Shown here one piece after another: positions 1 through 12,169 of a stretch of 64,000 nt of DNA (position 1 is its first letter; each line of letters begins with the position of its first letter). This stretch comes from Deinococcus sp. Marseille-Q6407 (GTDB lineage: Bacteria > Deinococcota > Deinococci > Deinococcales > Deinococcaceae): contig NZ_CAMPFU010000001.1 in NCBI RefSeq assembly GCF_946848805.1, forward strand, positions 150,001-214,000, given 5' to 3'. The notes beneath the pieces are model-generated. The model did no database searches. It was given only the letters and a program-made list of their open reading frames with translations, and had not been told where the DNA came from. The position numbers and the translations under genes were made by a program.

Positions 1-1577
1 TAGGTGACCGTTACGAGCTGGCTGTTGAGTCTGGTGCGGCAGGCCGCGTGGGCGCTGTGGCGACTCTGGCCGGCGAACGCGACCTGGCCCGCACCGCGCT
101 GGGCCGGGTCCGTCTGGCCGAAATGCGCCTGCCGGGCCGCTTCGAGGGCATACCCCTGGAGCAGGCCGCCAGTGAACTGGGACAGATCCGCACCGCTGGC
201 CGTGACCGCCTGCAGGCGCTGAACGCCCGGCGCGACGCTCTGGCCGCACAACATGGCCCAGAGCTGTTCGCCCTGCGCGACGCGCTCAAGGATCAGGTGG
301 CCGTGCATGACGTCCGCAGCGTGTCGGCCCGTGGCCGCTACTCGCTGGTGATGCAGGGTTACGTGCCGGTAGACCGCGTGGCGACCCTTGAAGCGGCGCT
401 GAAGCCTTTTGGCGAAGGCACCGTTTACGAACTGCATCCTGTGAACGAGCATCACGACGATGCCATTCCGGTCGAGCTGAAAAACAGCAGCTACGTCCGG
501 CCTTTCCAGATGGTGATGGGCCTGATGAGCCCGCCCAAGTACGGCACCTTTGACCCCACCTGGGTGATGGCTTATCTGATGCCGTTCCTGTTCGGCCTGA
601 TTATCGGTGACGTGGGCTACGGCCTACTGTTTCTGCTGACGGGCCTGTGGCTCAAAGGCAAAGCCGACCGCGGCGAAAGCTGGACCGTGCCTCTGCTGGG
701 CACCAAGTTGCTGCCAGAAACCCTGCGCGACGTGTGGAGCATCACCAGCGTGATGGCGTTCTGGACCATTTTGTGGGGCTTCCTGACCGGAGAATTCTTC
801 GGCACCTGGGGCGAGCACCTGGGCCTGTTCTATCTGGATGAGCAGCGGCTCAACAACCTGTGGGGCTGGACCGGCGCCACGTTCCACGCTGAAGGTGCGC
901 CGCACCATGGCCTGATTCCCACGCTGTTCCCCCGCCTGGAAACCGGCTACTTCAGCAACATCATGCTGATGATTGCGCTGCTGTTCGGTATCGTTCAGGT
1001 GCCTTGGGGCTGGGCTGTTCGCGTCCGCGAGGGCCTCAAGCACGGCGAATCGTCGCACATCTGGGAAGGTCTGGCGATGTTCGGCGGTGTGGTCGGCCTG
1101 ATTCTGATGGCATTCGTGACCAAGGCCGCCAGTGACTTCGGCCTGATGTTCAACTTCGCCAATCCCCTCGTCTGGCTGATGTGGCTGGGCTTTGCCACCT
1201 TCGTGGTGGGCTACCTGCGCGTCATCCGCGAATTCCCGATGCTGCCGGTCGAACTGATTTCTCAGGGCGGCTCGGTGCTGAGCTACGCCCGTATCTTCGC
1301 CGTCGGCCTGGTGTCGGCCATCATGGCCAAACTGGTGGCTGACCTCGGCTGGAACATGTACGAGAATATGGGTGTCTTTGGCGCCATTCTCGGTCTGGTC
1401 CTCGCCGTCATCCTGACCGTCCTGATCCTGGCTCTGACCCTGATCGGACACATCCTGCAGCCCATCCGTCTTCAGATGGTGGAATTCCTCAACCCCACCG
1501 GCTTCAACACTGAAACCAGCCCGGTGTACACCCCTCTTCGTCGCCTCAGCTCCGCAAACAGTGAGCTGGTGAAATAA
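1..1577 (+). CDS. atpI: V/A-type ATP synthase subunit I (membrane stator subunit), 5' end outside window
   Basis: This is the a-like membrane subunit of the rotary V/A-ATPase, which forms the proton half-channels against the K ring and anchors the peripheral stalk. The reading frame is open from the first complete codon at position 3, so the N-terminus lies upstream. The first roughly 160 visible residues are the soluble arm. They are followed by hydrophobic segments beginning near nt 560 (motif [20 protein letters not shown]) and a conserved stretch with [17 protein letters not shown], which includes the arginine region expected next to the ring. The gene is followed after 23 nt by the proteolipid gene, in the same order as in Thermus. 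Identification is by family knowledge and operon order. The stop is TAA at 1575-1577. Confidence 0.95.
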   Translation, partial: GDRYELAVESGAAGRVGAVATLAGERDLARTALGRVRLAEMRLPGRFEGIPLEQAASELGQIRTAGRDRLQALNARRDALAAQHGPELFALRDALKDQVAVHDVRSVSARGRYSLVMQGYVPVDRVATLEAALKPFGEGTVYELHPVNEHHDDAIPVELKNSSYVRPFQMVMGLMSPPKYGTFDPTWVMAYLMPFLFGLIIGDVGYGLLFLLTGLWLKGKADRGESWTVPLLGTKLLPETLRDVWSITSVMAFWTILWGFLTGEFFGTWGEHLGLFYLDEQRLNNLWGWTGATFHAEGAPHHGLIPTLFPRLETGYFSNIMLMIALLFGIVQVPWGWAVRVREGLKHGESSHIWEGLAMFGGVVGLILMAFVTKAASDFGLMFNFANPLVWLMWLGFATFVVGYLRVIREFPMLPVELISQGGSVLSYARIFAVGLVSAIMAKLVADLGWNMYENMGVFGAILGLVLAVILTVLILALTLIGHILQPIRLQMVEFLNPTGFNTETSPVYTPLRRLSSANSELVK

Positions 1578-1600
1578 ACCCCCTTACAGGAGAAATGATT

Positions 1601-1897
1601 ATGACCAAATACAACAAGATTGCTTTCGTTGCCGTACTGTTCGCTCTGGCTGGCGTGGCTGGCGCTCAGGACACCGTGACCACCGGCGCTGCCAACAATG
1701 AAGGTCTGGCCGCCATCGGTAAGGGCCTGGCTCTGGGCCTGGGCGCTGTGGGCACCGGTCTGGCGCAGGCCCGCATCGGTTCGAGCCTGGTGGGCGCCGT
1801 GGCCGAAGACCCCAGCAAGTTCGGTCAGCTGCTGCTGGTCTTCCTGCTGCCTGAAACTCTGGTGATTCTGGGCTTCGTGGGCCTGTTCCTGATCTGA
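1601..1897 (+). CDS. atpK: V/A-type ATP synthase subunit K (proteolipid ring)
   Basis: This is the rotor-ring proteolipid that carries the ion through the membrane sector. The protein has about 98 residues. It has an N-terminal hydrophobic, signal-like helix ending around AGVAGAQD, then a two-helix hairpin with glycine-rich helix packing (GKGLALGLGAVGTGLAQARIG). The second helix contains LLVFLLPETLVILGFVG, whose glutamate is the likely ion-binding carboxylate. Two in-frame ATGs exist at 1595 and 1601. I prefer 1601 because AGGAG at 1588-1592 lies 8 nt upstream, whereas it is only 2 nt from 1595. The gene sits between subunits I and E, one nucleotide before the E start. Confidence 0.95.
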   Translation: MTKYNKIAFVAVLFALAGVAGAQDTVTTGAANNEGLAAIGKGLALGLGAVGTGLAQARIGSSLVGAVAEDPSKFGQLLLVFLLPETLVILGFVGLFLI

Positions 1898-1898
1898 T

Positions 1899-2459
1899 AT
1901 GGCCCTGGATAAACTGCTTGAAAACGAAGCTCAGGCCGAGATCGAGCGTATCCGCGCCGATGCCCGCGCCCGTGCGGAGCAGATTGTGGGCGCAGCCCGT
2001 GCCGAGGCACAGGAGCTGACCGAAAGCCGCAGCCGGGTGCTGGACAAGCAGTACCAGGCCGGCCTGACCCGCGCCCGCTCCGCTGCGGACCTGGAAATGA
2101 ACGCCGCTCGCCTCAGCGCCGGTGAAGAAGGCATCGCTCAGGTCTACGGCCTGGTGGAACAGCAGCTGCGTGACATCAGCGGCCTGCCTGCCTACCGTGA
2201 GATTCTGGGCCGCCTGCTGAACGAAGCGCGCCAGGCGGTGCCCGAAGCTGAAGTGGCTGAAGTGAACCCCCGCGACGTGGAACTGCTGCGCTCAATGGTC
2301 AGCGACCTGGAAGTGCGCGGCAACCCCGGCATCGAGGGCGGCGTGCGCCTGATCAGCCAGGGCGGCAAGAGCGGCATCACCAACACGCTGATGGGCCGCC
2401 TGCAGACCCTGCGCGGTGGGCTGACTCCCGAAATCCGGCAGATGCTGACGGGCGAATAA
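1899..2459 (+). CDS. atpE: V/A-type ATP synthase subunit E (peripheral stalk)
   Basis: The 186-residue subunit E forms the peripheral stalk with subunit G/H, linking the catalytic head to subunit I. The N-terminal half is a charged heptad-like helix rich in Ala, Glu and Arg (LLENEAQAEIERIRADARAR), as expected for the coiled-coil stalk. The C-terminal half is globular, with the conserved GGVRLISQGGKSGITNT segment. The start ATG at 1899 follows the K stop almost directly, so translation is probably coupled. Subunit G/H is not in the window and presumably lies upstream of subunit I. Confidence 0.93.
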   Translation: MALDKLLENEAQAEIERIRADARARAEQIVGAARAEAQELTESRSRVLDKQYQAGLTRARSAADLEMNAARLSAGEEGIAQVYGLVEQQLRDISGLPAYREILGRLLNEARQAVPEAEVAEVNPRDVELLRSMVSDLEVRGNPGIEGGVRLISQGGKSGITNTLMGRLQTLRGGLTPEIRQMLTGE

Positions 2460-2467
2460 GGAGGCCT

Positions 2468-3451
2468 ATGCCTGACGATTATGCCTACATCAATACTCGC
2501 GTCAGGATGATGCGCAACGCGCTGCTCGACGGCCGCTCGCTGGAATCTGCCCTGGCGGCCAGCAGCTACCCCGAGTTTCTGCGGGTGCTCAGCGAGTCGG
2601 GTTTTGCCGCCAACCTGCGCGAAACCACCGCCGAGAACGCCGGCTTGCCCGAGCTTGACCGGGCACTGAGCCGCAACCTGTTCGCAACCACCCAGAAAGT
2701 GCTGGGATTTGCAGACGGGAACTCCCGGCGTGAAATCGAGACCCTGCTGATGCGCTGGGACCTGGTCAACCTCAAGACCCTCGCCCGTGGTGTGGTTTCC
2801 GGCCGCGGCGCCGACGCCATTCGGGGCAGCCTGATTCCCGTCGGCACCATCAAGGCCAGCCTGCTGGAAAACGCGGCAGCCAGCACCGACCTGCCTGGGG
2901 CGGCTTCGGCCATCTCGGTCAGCGCTCACCCGCTGGCGGCGGCGTTCCGCCGGGGCGTGGCGGCCTACCAGGCCAGCGGGAACCTGCTGAACCTGGAAGT
3001 GGCGCTGGACCAGGGCTACTACAACCATGTCCGCAAGGTGGCGCAGGACACCTCGCTGCGCACCTACGTGGGCCGCGAGATCGACATCACCAACGCGCTG
3101 ATGGCCCGTCAGGCCCAGGCCGCCGGAGTGCCGCTGAATCAGGAATTCTTCGTGCCGGGCGGTCGCCTGGACGCTGCTGGGTATGCCCGGCTGGCTTCGG
3201 GCGACACCAGCGCCTCGCCGGATATCGCCGCGATCATGGAAGCCCCCACGCCGCAGGCTGCCGAAGTGGCGGCCCGCGCCGCGCTGGACCGGGCGGCCCG
3301 CTCGATCGGTGTCTCGGATCCGATGGGTGTGGGTATCATCCTGGACTTCCTGCGCCGTAAGGAAATCGAAGCGGCCAAGCTGCGCCTGATCGGGCGCGGC
3401 AAGTACTACGGCCTGCCTGAAGAGGAAATTCGCCAGGAGGTGGGTGCATGA
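2468..3451 (+). CDS. atpC: V/A-type ATP synthase subunit C (central-stalk socket)
   Basis: This is the 327-residue subunit C (d-like), the funnel that seats the central stalk on the K ring. It is an almost entirely helical protein with no membrane segments. It contains the family-typical YINTRVRMMRNALLDG near the N-terminus and FLRRKEIEAAKLRLIGRGKYYG near the C-terminus. Start ATG 2468 is preceded by AAGGAGG (2459-2464). The 3' end overlaps the F start by 4 nt (ATGA type), so C and F are likely translationally coupled. Confidence 0.93.
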   Translation: MPDDYAYINTRVRMMRNALLDGRSLESALAASSYPEFLRVLSESGFAANLRETTAENAGLPELDRALSRNLFATTQKVLGFADGNSRREIETLLMRWDLVNLKTLARGVVSGRGADAIRGSLIPVGTIKASLLENAAASTDLPGAASAISVSAHPLAAAFRRGVAAYQASGNLLNLEVALDQGYYNHVRKVAQDTSLRTYVGREIDITNALMARQAQAAGVPLNQEFFVPGGRLDAAGYARLASGDTSASPDIAAIMEAPTPQAAEVAARAALDRAARSIGVSDPMGVGIILDFLRRKEIEAAKLRLIGRGKYYGLPEEEIRQEVGA

Positions 3452-3801
3452 CCGCAGCTCAAAGGGGCCAGCGCACCCAGCGCGTGGTGATTCTGGCCGA
3501 CAGCGAAACCGCGACTGGCTACCGCCTGGCCGGCGCCGAGGTGATGGAAGCGACCCCCGAGACCGCTCAGGCGGCTCTGGAACAGCTGATCACCGGCGGC
3601 AACTACGGCCTGGTGGGGGTGGACAGCGGCTTGATCGCTGATCCCATCGCTTCCACCGCCCGGGTGATGCGCGGCCGCGATCTGCCGATCCTGCTGCCGC
3701 TGCCCAGCCTGCGCGACGCTTTCAGCGCCGATACCGAAGACGCCAAGGCGTACATGGGCAAGCTGGTGCGCGAGACGGTGGGCTTCGACATCAAACTGTA
3801 A
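3448..3801 (+). CDS. atpF: V/A-type ATP synthase subunit F (central stalk)
   Basis: The 117-residue subunit F is the central-stalk protein bound to subunit D, with a CheY-like alpha/beta fold. Visible family features are an early RVVILADSETATGYRLAG strand-loop-helix and the later PILLPLP strand. The start overlaps the subunit C stop (ATG 3448, TGA 3449-3451). The next gene starts 86 nt downstream with its own AAGGAG ribosome-binding site, so this is the only clear break before the catalytic subunits. Confidence 0.92.
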   Translation: MTAAQRGQRTQRVVILADSETATGYRLAGAEVMEATPETAQAALEQLITGGNYGLVGVDSGLIADPIASTARVMRGRDLPILLPLPSLRDAFSADTEDAKAYMGKLVRETVGFDIKL

Positions 3802-3887
3802 TGCCAATGGCCAAGAGCAAGGCGCGGAAGGCCAACACTGGCACGAAGCACTCAGCTCTTCGCCATTCTTAAGCTAAGGAGAATCAA

Positions 3888-7078
<3,191 letters not shown>

Positions 7079-7171
7079 GCTTGCCCTGGGCGGGGCCGGG
7101 GCGCAGGGCAGCAGATGCCCCAAGTCACCCGGAACTCCCCGCCCACTCACCGCTGAAGGAGGTGAAATGAC

Positions 7172-7849
<678 letters not shown>

Positions 7850-7878
7850 GTTCCGCTTTCTGGCCTCAGTAGCCCGTG

Positions 7879-7908
7879 TCCCCCGCATGTAGTGGGGGAT
7901 ATTTTTTT
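7879..7908 (+). terminator. Rho-independent terminator of the V/A-ATPase operon
   Basis: An 8-bp stem TCCCCCGC/GTGGGGGA (one G-T pair) with a five-base loop ATGTA is followed directly by T/A and a run of seven T. It begins 29 nt after the subunit D stop. Confidence 0.9.
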
Positions 7909-7978
7909 GTCTGGCCTCCGGCTGCCCTGGGGTTTGTCCCTGGGACCCCCTGGATTGGTTCCGCTGTCCCCGATTGGT

Positions 7979-7984
7979 TACACT
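7979..7984 (+). promoter_or_regulatory. Leaderless -10 box TACACT
   Basis: TACACT ends 7 nt before the GTG at 7992, so transcription would start at or next to the start codon. The spacing matches the other leaderless starts in this window. Confidence 0.6.
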
Positions 7985-7991
7985 GGGCCGC

Positions 7992-8471
7992 GTGAACTTG
8001 ATCTTCTGGATCGTCCCGGTGCTGGGTCTGCTGGCGGTGCTGTATGCCCTGCGGCCCCAGACCCGTATTTCGGCCGATCAGATCTGGGCGCTGACGGCAG
8101 CCATGCCGCTGCTGGTGGCCCTGTCGGTGGCGGGTTACAGCCATGTGCAGGCGTCGGCGGCGCTGGCGGCGGTGCCCTCGGCGCAGCAGCATACCTTCGT
8201 GACGGTGCAAAACGGCCTGCAGGTGGTGGGGTTAGACCTCAGCCCTGAGGAAGCCGCCTGTTTCGAGCGCACCGTACGCACCAGCCGCCGGGCCGAGTGG
8301 CGCACCGAGGGTGGGCCGGTGCCGCTGAATGCCCACACCACCATTCAGGGCAAGCTGCCGCCGCCGGAAGTGGCCCGCAGCATGGCCATTCAGGGCCGCC
8401 TGGAATGCCGCCAGTGGGTGCGGGTGCTGCCTGATGAGCCGGTCAGCTCGCAGACCGCTGCTGCCCCCTGA
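7992..8471 (+). CDS. Hypothetical membrane-anchored protein
   Basis: I do not recognise this family. The protein has about 159 residues from GTG 7992. Two hydrophobic segments lie at the N-terminus (LIFWIVPVLGLLAVLYAL, then AAMPLLVALSVAGYSHVQ), followed by a soluble domain with two cysteines (AACFERTV and RLECRQW) that could pair outside the membrane. A TTG 18 nt upstream in the same frame is possible, but GTG 7992 fits the leaderless spacing to TACACT. It is separated from the ATPase operon by a terminator and followed 53 nt later by another membrane gene with its own promoter. Codon usage is like its neighbours, so it is probably a real gene. Confidence 0.7.
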   Translation: MNLIFWIVPVLGLLAVLYALRPQTRISADQIWALTAAMPLLVALSVAGYSHVQASAALAAVPSAQQHTFVTVQNGLQVVGLDLSPEEAACFERTVRTSRRAEWRTEGGPVPLNAHTTIQGKLPPPEVARSMAIQGRLECRQWVRVLPDEPVSSQTAAAP

Positions 8472-8512
8472 GCAGGAGCGCCAGCGCGCTCTATCCCCGC
8501 CATATTTTCGGC

Positions 8513-8518
8513 TAAGCT
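8513..8518 (+). promoter_or_regulatory. Leaderless -10 box TAAGCT
   Basis: TAAGCT ends 6 nt before the ATG at 8525 of the DUF1345-like gene. Confidence 0.6.
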
Positions 8519-8524
8519 GCCCAC

Positions 8525-9212
8525 ATGCACGTGGTGAGCGGAATGAACTGGCGCGGTCAGTATGAGCGGACGGCCCTCTGGACAGTTTCGTTTGCAGCCT
8601 TGTTCTTACTGTGGCGCGAGCAGCCGCTTACGCTGCGGACCATGCTGGCGACCAGCGCGGCCAGCCTGGTGTATGTGCTGCTGACCTGGCAGGCTTACCG
8701 GCGCCTAAGCCATAGAGAACTGCACCGGCTGGGCCCATGCTCTGGCTCCGCCACTGCTGGAGCAGTATCCCTGGCTGGATTTTTGGCTGTTGGGCGGGCG
8801 AACTGGTTTGGCCTTCGTGCTGTTCGCCAGCTGGTTTGGGCTGCTGGTGGCTGGCTTGTTCCTGCCGCTGGCGGGCAAGCTGAGCCTTCCTTTTTGGCAG
8901 GAAAAGCTGTTTATAGTGCTGTGCGTGCTGACCGTGGCCTGCGCCTGGCTGATGGCCCACTTCGCCTACGCCCTACACTACGCTTACCTGTACTACCGCC
9001 AGGACAGGGGTGGGCTGGACTTCCCCGGAAATGAACCGCTGGACCTGATGGACTTTGCCTATTTCGCGTTCACCGTTGGCACCACGGCGGCCAGCTCAGA
9101 TGTGAATATCACCAGCCGGGAAGTGCGGCGCGTAGTGATGGGACACACGCTCTTTTCCTTTGTATTCAATACGGCCATCCTGGCACTCACCTTGCAGTTT
9201 GCCGTGTCCTGA
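8525..9212 (+). pseudogene. DUF1345-like membrane protein, frameshifted
   Basis: Two overlapping frames together make one DUF1345-type membrane protein of about 228 residues. The N-terminal part reads from ATG 8525 (GMNWRGQYERTALWTVSFA). The C-terminal part, in the next frame, has the conserved core AYFAFTVGTTAASSDVNITS and ends with FNTAILALTLQF. The frames join smoothly if one C is removed from GGGCCC at 8731-8736, giving LHRLG then HALAPPLLEQYP. This is therefore a +1 frameshift in a short homopolymer, either a real mutation or a sequencing error. The function of DUF1345 is unknown; the family is predicted to have several membrane helices. It converges on ktrA with 35 nt between the stops. 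Confidence 0.75.
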
Positions 9213-9247
9213 TACGCCGTCCCCAGCCCTTGTCTGGCCAGATAACG

Positions 9248-9903
<656 letters not shown>

Positions 9904-9907
<4 letters not shown>

Positions 9908-9939
9908 GCGCGGCTCACCGCTGTCCGTCCTTGCTTCAC
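9904..9939 (-). CDS. Leaderless 11-codon ORF coupled to ktrA
   Basis: GTG at 9939 opens an ORF of 11 codons (MKQGRTAVSRA) whose TGA overlaps the ktrA ATG in the sequence ATGA. On the minus strand the -10 box TATCAT (plus-strand 9947-9952) lies 7 nt before this GTG, the spacing of other leaderless starts here. It is read from sequence only; expression is inferred. It may serve to load ribosomes and reinitiate at ktrA, which has no strong Shine-Dalgarno of its own. Confidence 0.5.
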
Positions 9940-9954
9940 GCCCGGTATGATACT

Positions 9955-9970
9955 GCGCCCGCGCGGGCGC
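9955..9970. repeat. 16-bp perfect palindrome between ktrB and ktrA
   Basis: GCGCCCGC is followed directly by its reverse complement GCGGGCGC. It sits in the 71-bp ktrB-ktrA gap, immediately upstream of the -10 box of the small ORF. In GC-rich DNA a palindrome of this base composition can arise by chance, so an operator role is only a possibility. Confidence 0.35.
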
Positions 9971-9978
9971 CCGGTGCC

Positions 9979-11370
9979 CTAGCCCACCAGAATGTCGCGC
10001 TCGGGCGGATAACGTACTCCCTGCTGCTGGCGGCGGCGCAGGCTGAAAGCCACTGCGAAAGTGAGCGGTCCGATGCGGCCCAGGTACATCAGCATGCTGA
10101 GGATAATCAGCCCAGTGTTGTTGATGTGGGCGGTGGTGTTCATGCTGAGGCCCACCGTGGCGGCCGCGCTGACCGTCTCGAACAGCAGGTGGGTAAAGTC
10201 GATGTTGGGGTTGGTCAGCAGCATCAAAAACAGTGCCGTCATGACCATCAGGGTGTAGAGGGTGGTCACGGTGGTGGCGCGCACCACGTTGTCCCGCTCC
10301 ACCCGCCGCCCGAAGGCGATCAGCTCACCGCGCCCCAGCACCATGTTCCAGGCCGAGCCGGCCAGGATGGCGAAGGTGGAGGTTTTGATGCCCCCGCCGG
10401 TCGAGCCGCTGCCGCCGCCGATGTACATCAGGATGATCAGCACCAGCAGCGTGGCGCTGCGCATGCTTTCGATATTCACTGTGCTGAAGCCCCCCGAGCG
10501 CGGCGTCATGCTCTGGAAAAAGGCGGCCAGCAGTTTGCCGTGCCAGGGCAGCGGCCCCAGGGTGGCATGGTTGCCCCATTCCAGCAGCAGCACCGTCAGA
10601 AAACCCACCACCAGCAGGGCGGCAGTGGTCAGCAGGGTCAGCAGCGAGTAGACGGTTAGCCGGTGCTCGCGCGGGCGCTGCAGCCAGTTCACCACGTTGA
10701 ACTGCACGATAAAACCCAGCGCGCCCAGAATCACCAGCGCCGAGATGGTCAGGCTGACCAGCGGGTCGCTGACATACTGCGACATGCCGCCCGGCACCAC
10801 CGTGAAGCCGGCGTTGTTAAAAGCACTGATCGAATGAAACAGTGCTTGAAAAAGACCCTCACCCAGCCCGAACTGCGGCACGAAGCGAAAGGCCAGCAGC
10901 AGGGCGCCAGCCAGTTGCAGCCCCAGCGCGTAGGTAAAGATGGTCCGCAGCAGCCGCACTACGCTGCCGGTGTCCAGGCCGCTGATCTGGGCCTGGAGGT
11001 GCTGACGCTCGCTGAAGTTGACCCGCCGCCCGGTCAGAAAGGCAAAGAGGGTGCCGAACGACAGAATGCCCAGCCCGCCTAGCAAGAACAGCGCCATCAG
11101 GATGCTCTGGCCGTAGCGGGTAAAAGTCTCGCCGGTGTCGGACACGGCCAGCCCGGTGATGGTCAGGGCGCTGGTGGCGGTAAACAGCAGGTCTACGCTG
11201 GACATGTCGGCGCCGGGGCGCAGCACGCCGGGCAGGTGCAGCGCGGCGGTCGCCAGCAGAATGCCGATAAAGTACACCAGCGCAATCAGCTGTGGGGGCC
11301 TCAGCCGGGCGTACCAGGAGCGCTTGGGCTCAGGAAGCCTGGCTGGAGCCGGGCGGGAAACGAGCGGCAC
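9979..11370 (-). CDS. ktrB: Potassium channel subunit KtrB/TrkH family
   Basis: The 463-residue membrane subunit conducts K+. It is built from repeated M1-P-M2 units. Hydrophobic segments begin at LIALVYFIGILLATAALHLP. Selectivity-filter-like turns are recognisable, for example STGGGIKT near the middle-to-end and LFTATSALTITGLAVS early on. The start is GTG at 11370, supported by TACAAT 6 nt upstream (leaderless). The ktrA gene follows 71 nt after the stop. The pair should form a KtrAB-type, probably Na+-dependent, uptake system; the ion specificity is from family knowledge. Confidence 0.92.
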   Translation of the reverse strand: MPLVSRPAPARLPEPKRSWYARLRPPQLIALVYFIGILLATAALHLPGVLRPGADMSSVDLLFTATSALTITGLAVSDTGETFTRYGQSILMALFLLGGLGILSFGTLFAFLTGRRVNFSERQHLQAQISGLDTGSVVRLLRTIFTYALGLQLAGALLLAFRFVPQFGLGEGLFQALFHSISAFNNAGFTVVPGGMSQYVSDPLVSLTISALVILGALGFIVQFNVVNWLQRPREHRLTVYSLLTLLTTAALLVVGFLTVLLLEWGNHATLGPLPWHGKLLAAFFQSMTPRSGGFSTVNIESMRSATLLVLIILMYIGGGSGSTGGGIKTSTFAILAGSAWNMVLGRGELIAFGRRVERDNVVRATTVTTLYTLMVMTALFLMLLTNPNIDFTHLLFETVSAAATVGLSMNTTAHINNTGLIILSMLMYLGRIGPLTFAVAFSLRRRQQQGVRYPPERDILVG

Positions 11371-11376
11371 CCCTGC

Positions 11377-11382
11377 ATTGTA
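11377..11382 (-). promoter_or_regulatory. Leaderless -10 box of ktrB (TACAAT on minus strand)
   Basis: The minus-strand hexamer TACAAT ends 6 nt before the GTG start of ktrB at 11370. Confidence 0.65.
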
Positions 11383-11473
11383 GGCGGTGCGGTCAGGGCG
11401 GGCGAGCTATGGGCGCTGGTGCGCGCACAGGCGAAACGTCGGCCCCGGCCTGCCGGCTGCCCCGGAATGAGGC

Positions 11474-11479
11474 TAAGCT
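11474..11479 (+). promoter_or_regulatory. Leaderless -10 box TAAGCT ahead of a 9-codon ORF
   Basis: TAAGCT ends 6 nt before a GTG at 11486, not before the exonuclease ATG, which lies 35 nt downstream of the box. Confidence 0.55.
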
Positions 11480-11485
11480 GGAAAG

Positions 11486-11515
11486 GTGCAGAGATTGAAT
11501 GAGGGCCGCAACTGA
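11486..11515 (+). CDS. Leaderless 9-codon ORF coupled to the exonuclease gene
   Basis: GTG 11486 opens MQRLNEGRN and stops at TGA 11513-11515, whose A is the first base of the exonuclease ATG (TGATG). The upstream TAAGCT has the exact leaderless spacing for this GTG. A GAGGG inside the small ORF could assist restart. Architecture matches the small ORF ahead of ktrA. Function is inferred; no protein data are available. Confidence 0.5.
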   Translation: MQRLNEGRN

Positions 11516-12069
11516 TGCGGAACACTGGTGACGACACTGTCGTCTTTGACCTGGAAACGACCGGACTGTCGCCGCAGCGCGACGGCATTGTGGAAATAGG
11601 CGCGCTGCGGATTCGCGGCGGCCGGGTGATGGCCGAAGAGCCTTACCAGACCCTGGTGCGGCCCCAGAACAGTCTGGGCGAGACGGTCATGATTCCCTGG
11701 CAGGCCCAGCGGGTGCACGGTATCAGTGACGATATGGTGGCCGGCGCGCCCAGCATCGCCGAAGTGCTGCCCGAGTTTCTGGAGTGGGCCGGCGACGCGA
11801 CGCTGGTGGCGCACAACATCGGGTTCGATTCGGGCTTTATGCGGGTGGCCGCCGAGCGCCACGGGCTGGTCTGGGCGCCGCAGCGCGAAGTCTGCACCGT
11901 GCAGCTCTCACGCCGGGCCTTTCCGCGTGAGCGCCGGCACAACCTTGATTCGCTGGCCGGGAGACTGGGCCTCAGCTTCAGCGAAGGCGGCCGGCACCGC
12001 TCGCTGGGCGACGTGGAAGTGACGGCCGCCGCTTACCTGCGGCTGCTGGAGATGCTGGGCGAAGCCTGA
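11515..12069 (+). CDS. DnaQ-like 3'-5' exonuclease (DEDDh)
   Basis: The 184-residue protein is a stand-alone DEDDh exonuclease related to the DNA polymerase III epsilon subunit, removing 3' nucleotides from DNA (proofreading or repair) with two metal ions. All three Exo motifs are visible: D12 and E14 in FDLETTGL, D105 in [10 protein letters not shown], and H161/D166 in RHRSLGDVE. It has no polymerase-binding extension, so it could be the polymerase III proofreader of Deinococcus or an independent enzyme. The start at ATG 11515 overlaps the stop of a 9-codon leaderless ORF. It is followed 100 nt later by a TPR gene. Confidence 0.85.
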   Translation: MRNTGDDTVVFDLETTGLSPQRDGIVEIGALRIRGGRVMAEEPYQTLVRPQNSLGETVMIPWQAQRVHGISDDMVAGAPSIAEVLPEFLEWAGDATLVAHNIGFDSGFMRVAAERHGLVWAPQREVCTVQLSRRAFPRERRHNLDSLAGRLGLSFSEGGRHRSLGDVEVTAAAYLRLLEMLGEA

Positions 12070-12169
12070 GCCGGGCGAGCCCGAGCCGGAGCGAAAAGCA
12101 AACTGGTCCGGCACTTCTGCGGTGCTGTGCAGGAATGGCCTGAGCCGGGCGCAGTATGCTGGGCCAGTA

